A DNA stretch of 64,000 nucleotides from assembly GCA_028023455.1 (NCBI GenBank), contig JAQFVV010012510.1:436001-500000 (forward strand), written 5' to 3'. Position 1 is the first letter of the stretch. Every line of letters starts with the position of its first letter. Positions 48,026 through 61,470 of this stretch are shown piece after piece. A model generated the notes under the pieces. It was not told the origin of the DNA and ran no database searches. It saw only the letters and a list, made by a program, of their open reading frames with translations. Source of the DNA: Epiperipatus broadwayi (Eukaryota; Onychophora; Udeonychophora; Euonychophora; Peripatidae). The translations under genes and the position numbers were made by a program.

Positions 48026-49129
48026 ACAAAAAAATAATCAAGAGCTTTCAATAAATATCCAAAATTAGAAATTATGTCTAATAAAATAAAATAATCCTCC
48101 AAAAAAAGGCCCTATTCTATTTTAAACAGTCAGCAAAAATTTTCTATTACCAAATACATCACTTCCTTTATTTTGCTGTAATATCTTATATAAGTGCAAT
48201 TTATCCATTCTACTTTGAACACTTTTTAACAAAAAAAAATTTATTATATATATATATGTGCATACACAATCTTATGTTTCGACTGCCCTACAGTCTTCTT
48301 CAGAGTTATGATATAATGAACAAAATAAAATACATAATTACATAAATAATACCATAAAAACATTAGGTAAACACTAGGTAGAGACAAAATAAGAAGACAA
48401 TTAGAAGACTGGAATGTAGTCATTTTTGATTGCTAATATTAAAAAAAAGAAACATCATCATCATAGATTTTCATAAAACTAAATATGTAAAGGAGATTTT
48501 TTTCAGTTAGTGAAATACTTCATGCTCATCAATAATTAGTCATATTATGCTATGAATGAAAATAATCAGTGGCATAGACAAGAGAGTCTACACAAACATG
48601 ATACCAAAATGCATTTAGCAAAGCTAGGCTTTTTGTACCTTGACTGTACATCTTATACAATATTATCTCAGCAAGGTTTTTTTTTTCAAATGAATACAAA
48701 ACTTTGTGGAAGAGAGATAAGTAATCATGGGATTTTATAAAGTCAAATGTCTACTCTTCATTCCTATTTATATCTGGAATTATATTATTTACGAATGATG
48801 CTTCATGGCTTTACGTGACTTCCATTAAAGAATCGTGACAAATTTTCTTGATTGTGTTTTGTTAAATTTATATTTATTTTTCTATTTAAAATATATGTCC
48901 ATTATTCAATACAGCAACAGAACTTCAACAGAATATATGGCAAATTTTAAGATATGTGACATATAATGTACAATTGGTGGGGTTTGAATATTTTAACGCT
49001 GTATTTTGCGTTGAGTTCTGTATCTGAAGGCATGTGGCATTACTGGATCACAGAATACTGAGGTTCATTCAAATGATAACTTTGATCACCATTGATCAAA
49101 GTTTGCCATTGTTTTCAATCTCATTTACA
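48026..49129. other. AT-rich DNA with a hammerhead-like core
   Basis: On the minus strand 48276-48303 reads ctgaaga, one extra A, a perfect gactg/cagtc hairpin with a taggg loop, then gaaac. This is the best-formed of the hammerhead-like cores here, apart from the extra base. The 62-codon frame at 48552-48740 has no motif. Confidence 0.5.
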
Positions 49130-49330
49130 ATTTATTATAGCCAATTAAACTTTAAATTAAGCATAAGTCAAAGTACATGTAAACAAAGGGAATAAATCCC
49201 CCTCCCTCAAGCTAAGACTGAAAAGCACACTAAACATTAAACAAAGAATTGAGACTAGAATAAATTATATTCTTGATCCTTTGATCAACATCTACAGTGT
49301 TTGTAAGTCATAGCCTAGGAAAGAGTCATT
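49130..49330 (+). repeat. Family F repeat
   Basis: Shares catgtaaacaaagggaataaa-like and gaacaaagaat-like blocks with two tandem-like copies at 57390-57520 and 57705-57835. No frame or terminal repeat is visible. Confidence 0.75.
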
Positions 49331-50104
49331 TACTCACTTTGATTACATCCAATTAACAAAGCTTTATCATCATCAGTGCTAGTTTGATGTTTCTTGCTGC
49401 CCTTTTAAATCTAATTTATTCTGCATCTCCATTTTAAATCTACATAACAAATTTTAATGAACCACATATTACTTTATTTTTGTATCACAATATTTAGAGA
49501 TGTTTTATAAACTTTAGTAAGTACTTTACATCATTAAGATGAACTATTAAAATTTGCTGCATTAGATTATTTGAAATATAATTTTATTTCCTTTGCTTGA
49601 GCTGGCAAAAAAAGAAAGCTACATTCAAGTATTGAGAGGATGTATGAAATCTAATACAAAAAGCATAATTGAATAAGTTCTATTATTTGTATTTTTTTTT
49701 ATTTTTAATCATTTGACTTGAAATTTCTGCAAAATATACTCACTAAAATTTATAGCTCAATATTTTTTCATTAGCATCTTGGTTACTTCTAATTAGAAAC
49801 ATAAGGAATGCACTCCATTAATCTACTCCAAATACATATATCATAAGCTGTGAAGTAAGCAACAAATGCTGTATGGAAGTGTTAATCAAATCTCCAGATT
49901 CATTTCTAGCTACTGTTTTTATCACTAGATGGCTCTGTCATAGAGCATATAATGGATGTTGCTAATGCAGATATAAAAGTAGTGTGGTACTTTATTTAGT
50001 TTATTAACAAGATGGTAAAGAAAATGTGAAAAATCTGTAAGCTAAATATAAATGTTTTGGTCTTAAAAAAATACACAGATGTAAAATATCACAATTTTCA
50101 CTAT
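49331..50104. other. AT-rich DNA, nothing recognised
   Basis: No frame or repeat of note. Confidence 0.5.
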
Positions 50105-50362
50105 TGATTAAGATATATAGGGTATATGAGCACAGACTTTCACATGACCCACCACTCTCCACACTATTTCATAACACTGATACACTTGAACACATATATG
50201 TTGAAAAGATAAATAATCACCAATATCGTATTTCATGCTAAACCAGCATACATCAGTTGGTCCAGATTACCATCTCCACACATATATTAAGATAACCAAT
50301 CCTCACACTTTAATGGACAGGCTTCAATCTACTCCACACTCCAACTCTTCAACCGTCCATTG
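50105..50362 (-). repeat. Family B fragment (left arm only)
   Basis: Matches 16130-16395 closely (tatgagcacagactttcaca and cacatatatgttgaaaagat blocks). It stops near ccgtccattgag, before the palindrome centre. Confidence 0.88.
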
Positions 50363-52755
50363 AGAAGGAAGATGCTAAAAAGGAAAAATTGTAGAAAATA
50401 GATTTTAAGGAATATTTAAATACATCAGCAATTAGTGTATTTAAAAAAGAATTACACATTATTATTACTATTATTATTATCATTAAATAAAAGATATATT
50501 ATAAATTCATTTAAACCTTTTAAATTATTTATAATTGCAACAAAGTTTATGATTTAAATTCTTTTATAACAATGCTAAAATAATAGACTCAGCAGTTTAA
50601 AAGTTTGATTTAAAGCTCAAGGTATTACTTCTGACATTCAAACATCACATAACTTCTCATGCAACTAACCGCTGATTATTTTTTACAATAAGACTGTTTA
50701 TTTATAGAACAATAATACAATTTTAAAATGTAACTCTTTTAAATCTACGGCAATTTAAAATTTTGAACCACTAAGCAAGATATCAAAAAAACCCTTTAAT
50801 ATTTTTTACAAATACCTTAATACTGTTTTGAATGAATATTATCTATAAAACAATAAAAATAATAAATATATAATAATTAACTATTATATACAATCTAAAA
50901 TAGTAATTAACTGTTATATACAATCTATAATCATAATATGGATTGAAAAGATTGTATATAATAGTTAATTCCCATTATGTTTATTATTTTTTTATTACAA
51001 TAGTTTTTTAATTAACGAACATTTTATTTGTATTATATATATATTTATAACCATTAGAATTCAGTCAACACTTAGACAATCCCAATATAGATAAATATCT
51101 GCTCCCAGAGTCCTGTTTTCAGCCTTGTAAGTAATAATTGATGTTTCTTCTCTCTCTTCCATGTTCTTATTTTAAATTTTGAAGAGCTTCCAGGCCTTGC
51201 ATTTTTTCTGGTAGTACATAAATTTCATAATCCTTAATCATTAGATTTAAAAACAGCTGAATTTCTTTTAGCTAAATCTTAAGCAATGAGATAAACCTGA
51301 TTATTATTCATCATTATCTTTCAAAGGATTTAATTTTTTTAATGAAACTGACCTGCATAAAAAAAGTGCTGAGGCCAATGCCCACATGAGGAATTAAAGG
51401 ACTAAATAATAATAGCTACATGATTATTATCTCCTAAGGCTTACACTAGGTGGCATTACTGTATACTGTAATAACAGTAATAACAATACATCACATCAGG
51501 CGTTAATATTTTGTTTACTTTCGTATGTAAATAATATAATATTACTCATATAATTATGAGTTGGCATGCATAAAAGAAGAGGATAACAGATTAAATGAAA
51601 TTAATCTTATGTGAATATCAAAAGCAAAAAGAAATATCCTAGTCTATTTTGAAATGGATGAAGAATTTTAGAAAGATGAAAGCATGTAAACACAAAATAT
51701 TCTTAGTCCTGAAGTTGGTTGATAAAAAAAAAATTTGAAATTGATTATAAGAAGCTTGCTGAACTTTATGAAAGATATAGACATGTCAACACGGAAAAGA
51801 AATCTTGAATCTTGAAGTTGGCTGACGAAAATATATGAAATGGTTTTAATATCATCATCATAAAGTAGTAAGTAATAAACAGTTAAGTGTAATATTCCAC
51901 ATTCTGTTCTCCCATCTATATAAAAAAGAATTTAGTCACGTGACATTTTATTGTACCTAGAAGATACAGTATTTTAAAGTACGGCCAATTTTATTTTAAA
52001 TGTGCTTCAATTATATTTAAGTATTAAATTTTGTATATTTTGTTTCAAAAAATAAAATCTATGTTCGTGTCTAAAATCTTTTTTGTTTCATTTACTGGAA
52101 TCATATTGATTGCGTGGCAAATTTTTATTGAAGATAAATTAAGAAAATGGTTTCTAATAAAGTTTCAATTGTTTAGACAATATTGAGCTAATGAGTTTCA
52201 AGTAATCGAAGTGATCCACGGTGTAAACTTTTTATTTTTTCAACAGACAATTTAGTATTGAAATTAGCCACTGGGAGTGTTAGCGTTGAGTGAAGTTAGC
52301 GATTGATTATTTCCCTAGCCAGTGCTTCAAAATGTTTTCCAAGTGTCCACGTTTTATTAACAGGTGTCATTGACCTTCATAAAAAGTTAAATTTATTTTA
52401 ACTCATTAAGACTTTTTTAATTACTTTAGATTTACTATTCATTATATTATTAAACTATATATCTTTACAAGCGGTGTTACCAAAAAGTACTTGAAATTAC
52501 AGAAGTCTCTCACATAATAATATGATCAAATAATATATGTATATAATGTGTCGTATGTTTAGAGTCGTGCATTTTAATAATCATCTGCGGGGACCAATGA
52601 TCAACATATTCGCAGGACTCCAAGTTCATTATGTCTTATAGAATTTTATATCTTTATGGTAGAATGAAACTCAATCAAAATATGAGCTTATTAAAACATG
52701 GACGTGAGATGATGGGCAAAATAGGTTTAAGTACATTTTAATAGAAAATTATATA
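50363..52755. other. AT-rich DNA with a small inverted repeat
   Basis: 50875-50970 holds aattaactattatatacaat twice in direct order and once inverted. About 51437-51465 is a Family A scrap (ggcttacactaggtggcatt). 51010-51045 matches 1125-1165. No coding signal was found. Confidence 0.5.
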
Positions 52756-53025
52756 CATGTAAGTATGAGGATTGGCTATCTTAACATATATCTGAGCACT
52801 TATAGCATATATGTGTAAAGATGGTAATCGGGACCAACTGATGATTGCTGGTTTAGCATGAAATACGTATATTAGTGATTATTTATCTTTTCAACATATA
52901 TGTGTTCAAGTGTATCAGTGTTATGAGATAGTGTGGAGAGTGGTGGGTCGTGTGAAAGTCTGTGCTCATATACCATATATATTACATATATAAACTCAGG
53001 TATATAATAAGCCTGTGTGTTTCAG
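52756..53025 (+). repeat. Family B fragment (right arm with complete end)
   Basis: Matches the right arm at 16720-16930 and continues through the full end (ctcaggtatataataagcct, then gtgtgtttcagtt), which defines the outer boundary of the family. Confidence 0.9.
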
Positions 53026-53371
53026 TTAATACGTGTAAGTATAATAAATTAATAATCAAAATGTGAAAATTATTTTTTAAAAGTACAGTAGAAACGCGAT
53101 ATTTATTATATCTTATTCCACGCCACCTCATGTACCCTCGTGGACATCGTATCTCACATAAAATAGCATATTATTTATTGAGCTACACATGTTCAGTACT
53201 TTTCAGCATGCAGATATATTACACAGATAATTTTACGTGTATAGCATGCATATATAAATTAAGGTTACATAAATAAATGTATTTTTAAAAAAGGAATGAT
53301 GTAGTTATTAATAATTTTTAGAGAGAGCACATTTACATACTGTATACATTTACTTTTTATTATTATCCATT
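53026..53371. other. AT-rich DNA, nothing recognised
   Basis: No frame or repeat of note. Confidence 0.5.
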
Positions 53372-54157
<786 letters not shown>

Positions 54158-55374
54158 AGTATACATTTACTGTCGTGAGTGAAAACTCATTTGTATTCAC
54201 ACACAAAAAATAATAATAATAATAATAAAAGTAATTCTACAATATTTTTTCAAATAAAATAAATTTCAAAATGTCAGACTGTCATCCTAACTAAACATAC
54301 ACTGAATGACTTTTGCTTCAATAACTTTTTGAAATGAAATAGAAGTCTCATTATTAAGTAACTATGGTCTCTCTAGTTGTTTCAATGTCCACACCACCTT
54401 TGGAATTTATAAAGTCATTCCTAATTGCTGTTACCCATTCCAAATTCTTGGTTAAATTTTTCAAACTAAATTTTCTGATATAAGAATAATTGGCAGTTCT
54501 ATTTGTGTGCTGCTGCTAAATCAATAACTTTCATTTATTGCTTAAGAAAGATAATTTATGAGTTTTTTTTAAATGTTGTGAAACGTTTAGTTTTACATTT
54601 AAAAAATATTTTATTACAGAAAATGGTGTATCACATCAATGTAAAGAATAAAATGAATATGTTTTTAACATCATCAAACAATATTATTAATAAATGTCAT
54701 TATTAGCTCATATTGTATACGAAATTTATTATATTTAGGAATTTAAATTTTTTTAAAAAAACATTATGTACAACACTCCAAGATCTCAAGATGGCAGCTG
54801 CCATTTTATAAAATTTATTAAATTTACAAATTTTAATGTTTTTTTTTGTTTGCTTGAATTTTTTTTCTCTTTATTTGCATGTTTTATTTTGGATAGCATA
54901 TAACTGAAGTAATGTATATTGCATATAATACATATCAAGACTTTATTCCCACTAATCATAATATCACTTGTTTTAGTGACAGTCAAATAATTATTAAAAC
55001 ACTGTTATTTTTTTTATTTAAAAAAAAAAAGATGAATGTAAATATGAAATATTATTAAAAATAGTTTTTTTTTCTAAAATTCCCTTAATTTGTAAACCCT
55101 CACCTTCATTGAAAATTGTTAGATGTTTTGTGAGGGAAAGAATAGTTGTTCCCTAACTTTAGATCATAGTATTAACATTATCCTAAGTGATAATGATCCA
55201 TAGTTGTTTTTTTTTAAAAAGTAGAATTTAACATGTTGCTTTTATTGATCTTAAGGTTTAAGAAAATCTGAAGAAGTCAATATGTTATGCTCTTAGCCAA
55301 GATCAAAAGATCTCTCATTTGTTCTTTGACAGAAAGAAACACCCAGACAGCATTAATGTCTTTCTAATTTAGTT
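54158..55374. other. AT-rich DNA, possibly decayed coding sequence
   Basis: 54250-54480 is somewhat more complex and has short minus frames, but no motif I can name. 54785-54810 echoes the caagatggcag end of the element at 40986. Frames at 54503-54706 and 54786-54986 are unremarkable. Confidence 0.4.
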
Positions 55375-55640
55375 TATTAAACAAGCAAAACTCTCCATAC
55401 AGTAGTACTATTCAATGCAAACCAGAGTATTCAATGGATGCCAGAAGGCTTATGTATAAAATTTCTATCTAGTGCCTACTCATCCAATATCCCCAGACTA
55501 GTTTCTAGCTTATGGCTTTCATCAGTGATGAGCCTTGGATTTGAGAGCAATGCACTAGGCTTGCACTGAGTGGTACTACTGCATGAAGAGTTTTTCCTGT
55601 TTTGACAGTTTGAGCAAGCATAAGAAATGGGGATCATGTA
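55375..55640. mobile_element. Family A copy, forward arm plus inverted end
   Basis: The forward arm starts at caagcaaaactctccatac (about 55384) and runs to gagagcaatgcac (about 55555). It then jumps to the inverted end (ggcttgcactgagtgg to atggggatcatg). Internal deletion has removed the rest. No clear target duplication. Confidence 0.85.
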
Positions 55641-57389
55641 ATCTAGTTATTACATGAAGATTTTGACCATACAATAAAATATTATTTTTTGTTTATTTTT
55701 ATAAAATATTTTTAATTATTTTTACACACTTATTCTTTCATTATAATATAAAAATACACAGGTAAACTATCAAATTATTCATTTATGTTTTATTTTTGGA
55801 AATAGAAGTTAATAAACTTTACTATAATATTAAGAAAAAATTACAGGGTCTATTGTCATTTTCTGTCAGAATTGAGTGTTAACATTTTTTTCAAATATTG
55901 TAATTTCTCTAAGGAAATATCATATTTTAAAGCAGAATTTGATAGAGTCACTATAAATATGCCTTCATTCGTTTATATTTTTAAAAAATGAAATAAAAAA
56001 GAATTTGTTAAGTTTATAGAAAAAAGAAGTTAAAATAAACATGTATGTGACATTTATCTTACATTGCCTTATGTACAGGTCAATTTTTAAATATTTAAGC
56101 TAGTCAAATATGTTTTCAAGAATAATATTCATTTGTAAAATTAAATTAAAAAGAAATCAAATCCCATTTATTGAGTTTTAGTACAAAATAAGATTTTATA
56201 TGAACAGAATGGCTGAGCATTTCCACAAACTTTCACCAGTTGGAGTAATAGAAAGTGTCAGAAGGCAAGAGGATTAATGTTAATAAATAATAAATAAGTC
56301 ATCTTATTCATTTTTTATAATAAAAAAAAAGGATCTTCCTTGTTTTTTTTCTCTGTAAAATCTTTTAAGATTTTATCTAAATTTAAATATCTCATCATTT
56401 CTGATTCATTTGAAATAATTGTTAAACAGTTCAAACATTCTTGATGAATTAATGATCTCAAATAAGTTTAATCTGTTTCCACTATGAAAAAAACTTTTCT
56501 ATTTATGCAAATGATCAATGAGTTGCTAAAAATAGTTTTAACAGGGAACAAATATATTTGAAAATATGGTACACTTTGTAAACAAAAAATTCAATCATTG
56601 TCATGAAATTTTGAATATCCATTAACAAAATTAAGTTCATTGCCCTTATTTCTTTTCAAAATGTGTAATCATCTTCATCAGCCAAGGTTGAGATTTTAAT
56701 TTTGGGTTTTTATTATGAAAACTTTATATCAATTCCATATCTCTCTATATTTTTATGACATTCTTGGACAATGTCTAAAAATTACAAAAAAATCCCAATA
56801 AATTTAGATGCTTATTCAGCTTTTCAATTTGAGGCTCAAATATTTCAAATCCTTTATCTAGACCTGCTCAAAATATCAAATCTTAAAGATTGTTTCCTAT
56901 CTAACAAAATTTCATCTACCAATGCATAATCAAATTTTTTGTCTTAAAGTTCACTCTGAGACTTGAATACAAATTCATGACTAAGTCTTTAGCAAATTTA
57001 ATATCATTAATCAAGGCTTCATCAAAATCTTTTTCCCTGTATATTTTTTCTCAGTTATGATTCTTTGGAATAAAAGAAGTGACAACAACAATGACATTGC
57101 TTTGATGTTTCTTGAAAACTTTGTTTAGAAAGGAAAAATTGTCATGAAACTGTGGAATCAAATGACATAATTTCTTATTTGACTGACTAATGATTAAATA
57201 TTTTCTGAATTTTGTTAGTGCTCATTTCTAATTCCTCTAACACAACAACATATATTTAATTCTTAATTTTTCTTGACCTACATATCCTTATTGTCAATCA
57301 GGTAGAGGCTAAACATCTATTTTTGATTCTTTTATTAATATATATATATATATATATATACATATATAAACTTTATATATATATATATA
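55641..57389. other. AT-rich DNA with one unassigned ancient reading stretch
   Basis: 56640-57260 shows patches of minus-strand reading frame (for example EALINDIKFAKDLVMNLYSS near 57020) broken by many stops. It may be an old transposon protein, but I cannot name a family. 57335-57395 is a TA tract. Confidence 0.4.
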
Positions 57390-57835
57390 TATAAACTTTT
57401 AGATTAGACATAAATCATTGTATATGTAAGCAAAAGGAATAAAACACCCTTCTCCCGGCTATGAATTAAAAGCACTCACAATATTGAACAAAGAATCAAG
57501 AATAGAATGAATCACCTAGTCATGGAGCCCTGATGTTTATAAGCATACCTTTTCCAATATTATTGGTAATTCAGAGTTTTATCATCCAGATGGAATATGG
57601 CACTTATGAGTTATTTAACTCATAATCAATTATACAAGGCTGGAGATTGAATTTCACTTTTAATACTTTGATTGTGATAATTAAATAAAATATAATATGT
57701 AAATTTTTAAATTAAACATAGTTCAATGTATATGTGAACAAAGAGAGTAAATCACTCTCCACCAGGCTATGAACTAAAATCACTCTAAATGTTGAACAAA
57801 GGATCAAGAATAAAATAGTAATAAATAAGACAAAT
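57390..57835 (+). repeat. two Family F repeats
   Basis: Copies at about 57390-57520 and 57705-57835 share gaacaaagaatcaagaata-type and aggctatgaa-type blocks, and they match 49130-49330. The roughly 185 bases between them are unrelated AT-rich sequence. Confidence 0.75.
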
Positions 57836-57884
57836 ATGCACATATATTAATAATTATTAGTCATTTATTAGGCTAGAGATTATC

Positions 57885-59010
<1,126 letters not shown>

Positions 59011-59717
59011 TGCATATCACTGGGTAATTTTTTTTTCACCTCTATGAAATATAAAGACCATGAAGCGTCTGTTGACATTGATAACGCTTTTGAGTTTATA
59101 ACATCCCAATCCAAGTCTAATACTAGTAGTTATCTAATTTCATGTTTACATTGTTTTTTATTTTATATTGTAAACAAACTAAGATTTAATGAAATATTAA
59201 CTCATTAGGAATTTTTATTTATATATTTAGAAGTATTTATAAATTCGCTACCTTTATAATCATTAAATCTATAAATATATTTTTATTTCCACTGCAACAA
59301 AAAAAAAATTAATTGGAATGCAAAAATATATTTTAAAATATCAAAAAAAAAATATTTTCTCATAAAAAGTAGTGAAACTACCTGATAATTTTTGTAAAAT
59401 GTTAATTAAATTGAAATTTCATTTAAGAATAATATTTATCATACAATAAAAAATTTCCCCAATAGAAAAGAAGACGAATTTAGTTTTGTTTCATACACAA
59501 AAAAATATATCAAAGCTATAACCAATATAACAACAATACTTTTGGTTTGATAGTCTGTTAAAGACAAATTGCTTAGAAACATATTAAATATCAAGAAAAG
59601 ACAAATTAAAAGAAATGGGCACTAAATTTTATTATAATTATTTTTAAAGAATGTAACAAAATTTAATAATTTTTTTTATTGTCAATGAGTTATTTTTAAG
59701 AATAATAGGTTTGCAGA
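59011..59717. other. AT-rich DNA, nothing recognised
   Basis: The 66-codon frame at 59008-59208 carries no motif. Confidence 0.5.
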
Positions 59718-59813
<96 letters not shown>

Positions 59814-59822
59814 GAAGAAGAA

Positions 59823-59921
<99 letters not shown>
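59718..59921. repeat. (AAT)n microsatellite
   Basis: About 68 AAT units with a short AAG interruption at 59813-59824. It ends two bases before the Family A target duplication. Frames across it on both strands are translated repeat. Confidence 0.97.
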
Positions 59922-59922
59922 G

Positions 59923-60410
59923 ATATGTATTAGTTAAGCCACTAAACATCACATGATCACCATTTCTTATACTAGCACCCAACAGTTATTAAAACAGGCA
60001 AAACTCTCCATACAGTAGTGCCACTCAGCACCATAGTTGCTAAAGAGCCAAAGATACCAAAATGTATGGGTACTGAACTGAGTTCAGACTCATATGACTA
60101 TATAAGCTACTGACCTTAGATTGAAAATATTATTGTGTTTTCAATTTTATTCCATAGTTTTGTAGTTAAGTAGAGATAAAAGGTGACTGCTGGAGGGTTG
60201 CATCAGAACCTAAAATCTAGGTGCAGTGCTCTCAGATCAAAGCTCATTACTGACAAAGGCCACAAGCCAGAAACTAGCCTGGGGATATTGGATGAGTAAG
60301 CACTAGATAAAGATTTTATGCACAAGCCTTCTGGAATCCATTGATTACTCTGGTTGGCACAGGGTGGCACTACTGTATGGAGAGTTTTGCCTATTTTAAT
60401 ATATATTAGT
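59923..60410. mobile_element. Family A copy with a 12-bp target duplication
   Basis: The flanks atatgtattagt (59923-59934) and atatatattagt (60399-60410) match at 11 of 12 bases. The body (59935-60398) holds the forward end (catgatcaccatttcttat, then gccactcagc) and a full inverted half ending in gagagttttgcc. The forward half is reduced to about 100 bases. The 87-codon minus frame inside is repeat-borne. Confidence 0.9.
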
Positions 60411-61289
60411 CCTGTGAATGTCACCAGCACAAACAAATGTTTATATAAAGACAAAATTAAACACATTTATAATCTTCTAAAAAGGAAATGAATTAATTTT
60501 ATAAGTGAATATTACATAGTATTCTGATGAGGAGAATGTTATTAGTCAAAATGTTGGTTTCGCTCATCATTTTATGATTTAAATTATGCTGTGATGTCAT
60601 GAAAGAATGCTGGCATGAGTAATCGATCATTTGGTGAAAGTAATGTATAAACGGGATTTACAGGCCATTTTTAATTTTTGCAAAGTGAATATGTGTAGCA
60701 TTTTTTCTCAAATATAAATGATTATAATTGGTCACTTTATGTCCACAATTTGAACAAACAATGGTGCTGTTTGTTCAGAATTGTTGAAAGAGAGTAGCCA
60801 TTCATAATGGAACTTTGTTCAAGATAAGAAATTTCAGTCTGTTGCAGTGAGGCTAAGAAACAACATTTTGTAAATACACAGAATTGCATGTTTATATATA
60901 TATATATGTGTGTGTGTATGCGTGCGTGTGTGTGTGTACTTTTTTTCTTGTTTGGTTACCACTTATAATAAATTTATATTGTTAAAAGTTTGCATGTTGC
61001 AAAAAATGTAAATGTGTGGTTATTATATTTCCACTAAATAAAGTTGTATGTGGCCATTTTTCAAAATAAATCTTCATAAGTTTAGATGGTGGAATATAAT
61101 TTCTGACAAAAAACATAAATACGTTTTTGTAGATGTTTGTGTCACTTCCAGTAAATAAGGTTATAGTTTTTCATTTTTCCAAATAAATCATAAATTGATC
61201 AACTGAGTTTGTCAGAAACTCCTGCATAGACATTGAATATTATATGTGACATCTCAGTGTCGAACTAATATGTAATTACCAATAATAAT
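60411..61289. other. AT-rich DNA with a weak hammerhead-like core
   Basis: 60524-60560 reads ctgatga, then a poor helix, then gtcaaaatg. A TG run lies at 60899-60937. No gene was seen. Confidence 0.45.
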
Positions 61290-61470
61290 AAACTACTACT
61301 ACTACTGCTACTACTATTGTTGATGCTACTACTACTACTACTACTACTACTACTGCTGCTGCTGCTTCTGCTGCTGCTACTACTACTACTACTACTACCA
61401 CCACTATCACCACCACCACTACCACCTCCACTACCACCACTACTACTCCTACTTCTCTTCCTGCTCTTCT
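61290..61470. repeat. (CTA)n/(CTG)n/(CCA)n trinucleotide tract
   Basis: Imperfect CTA units with CTG and CCA variants run to about 61450 and then become tcttc-rich. It directly abuts the 3' end of the minus-strand LINE and probably grew from that element's tail. Frames across it are translated repeat. Confidence 0.95.

Noticed and set aside
56640-57260. Possible host coding exon on the minus strand
   Set aside because: Only short patches are open, stops are frequent, and no known domain could be named.
59644-59982. Poly-Ile frames of 81-112 codons
   Set aside because: Translation of the AAT tract.
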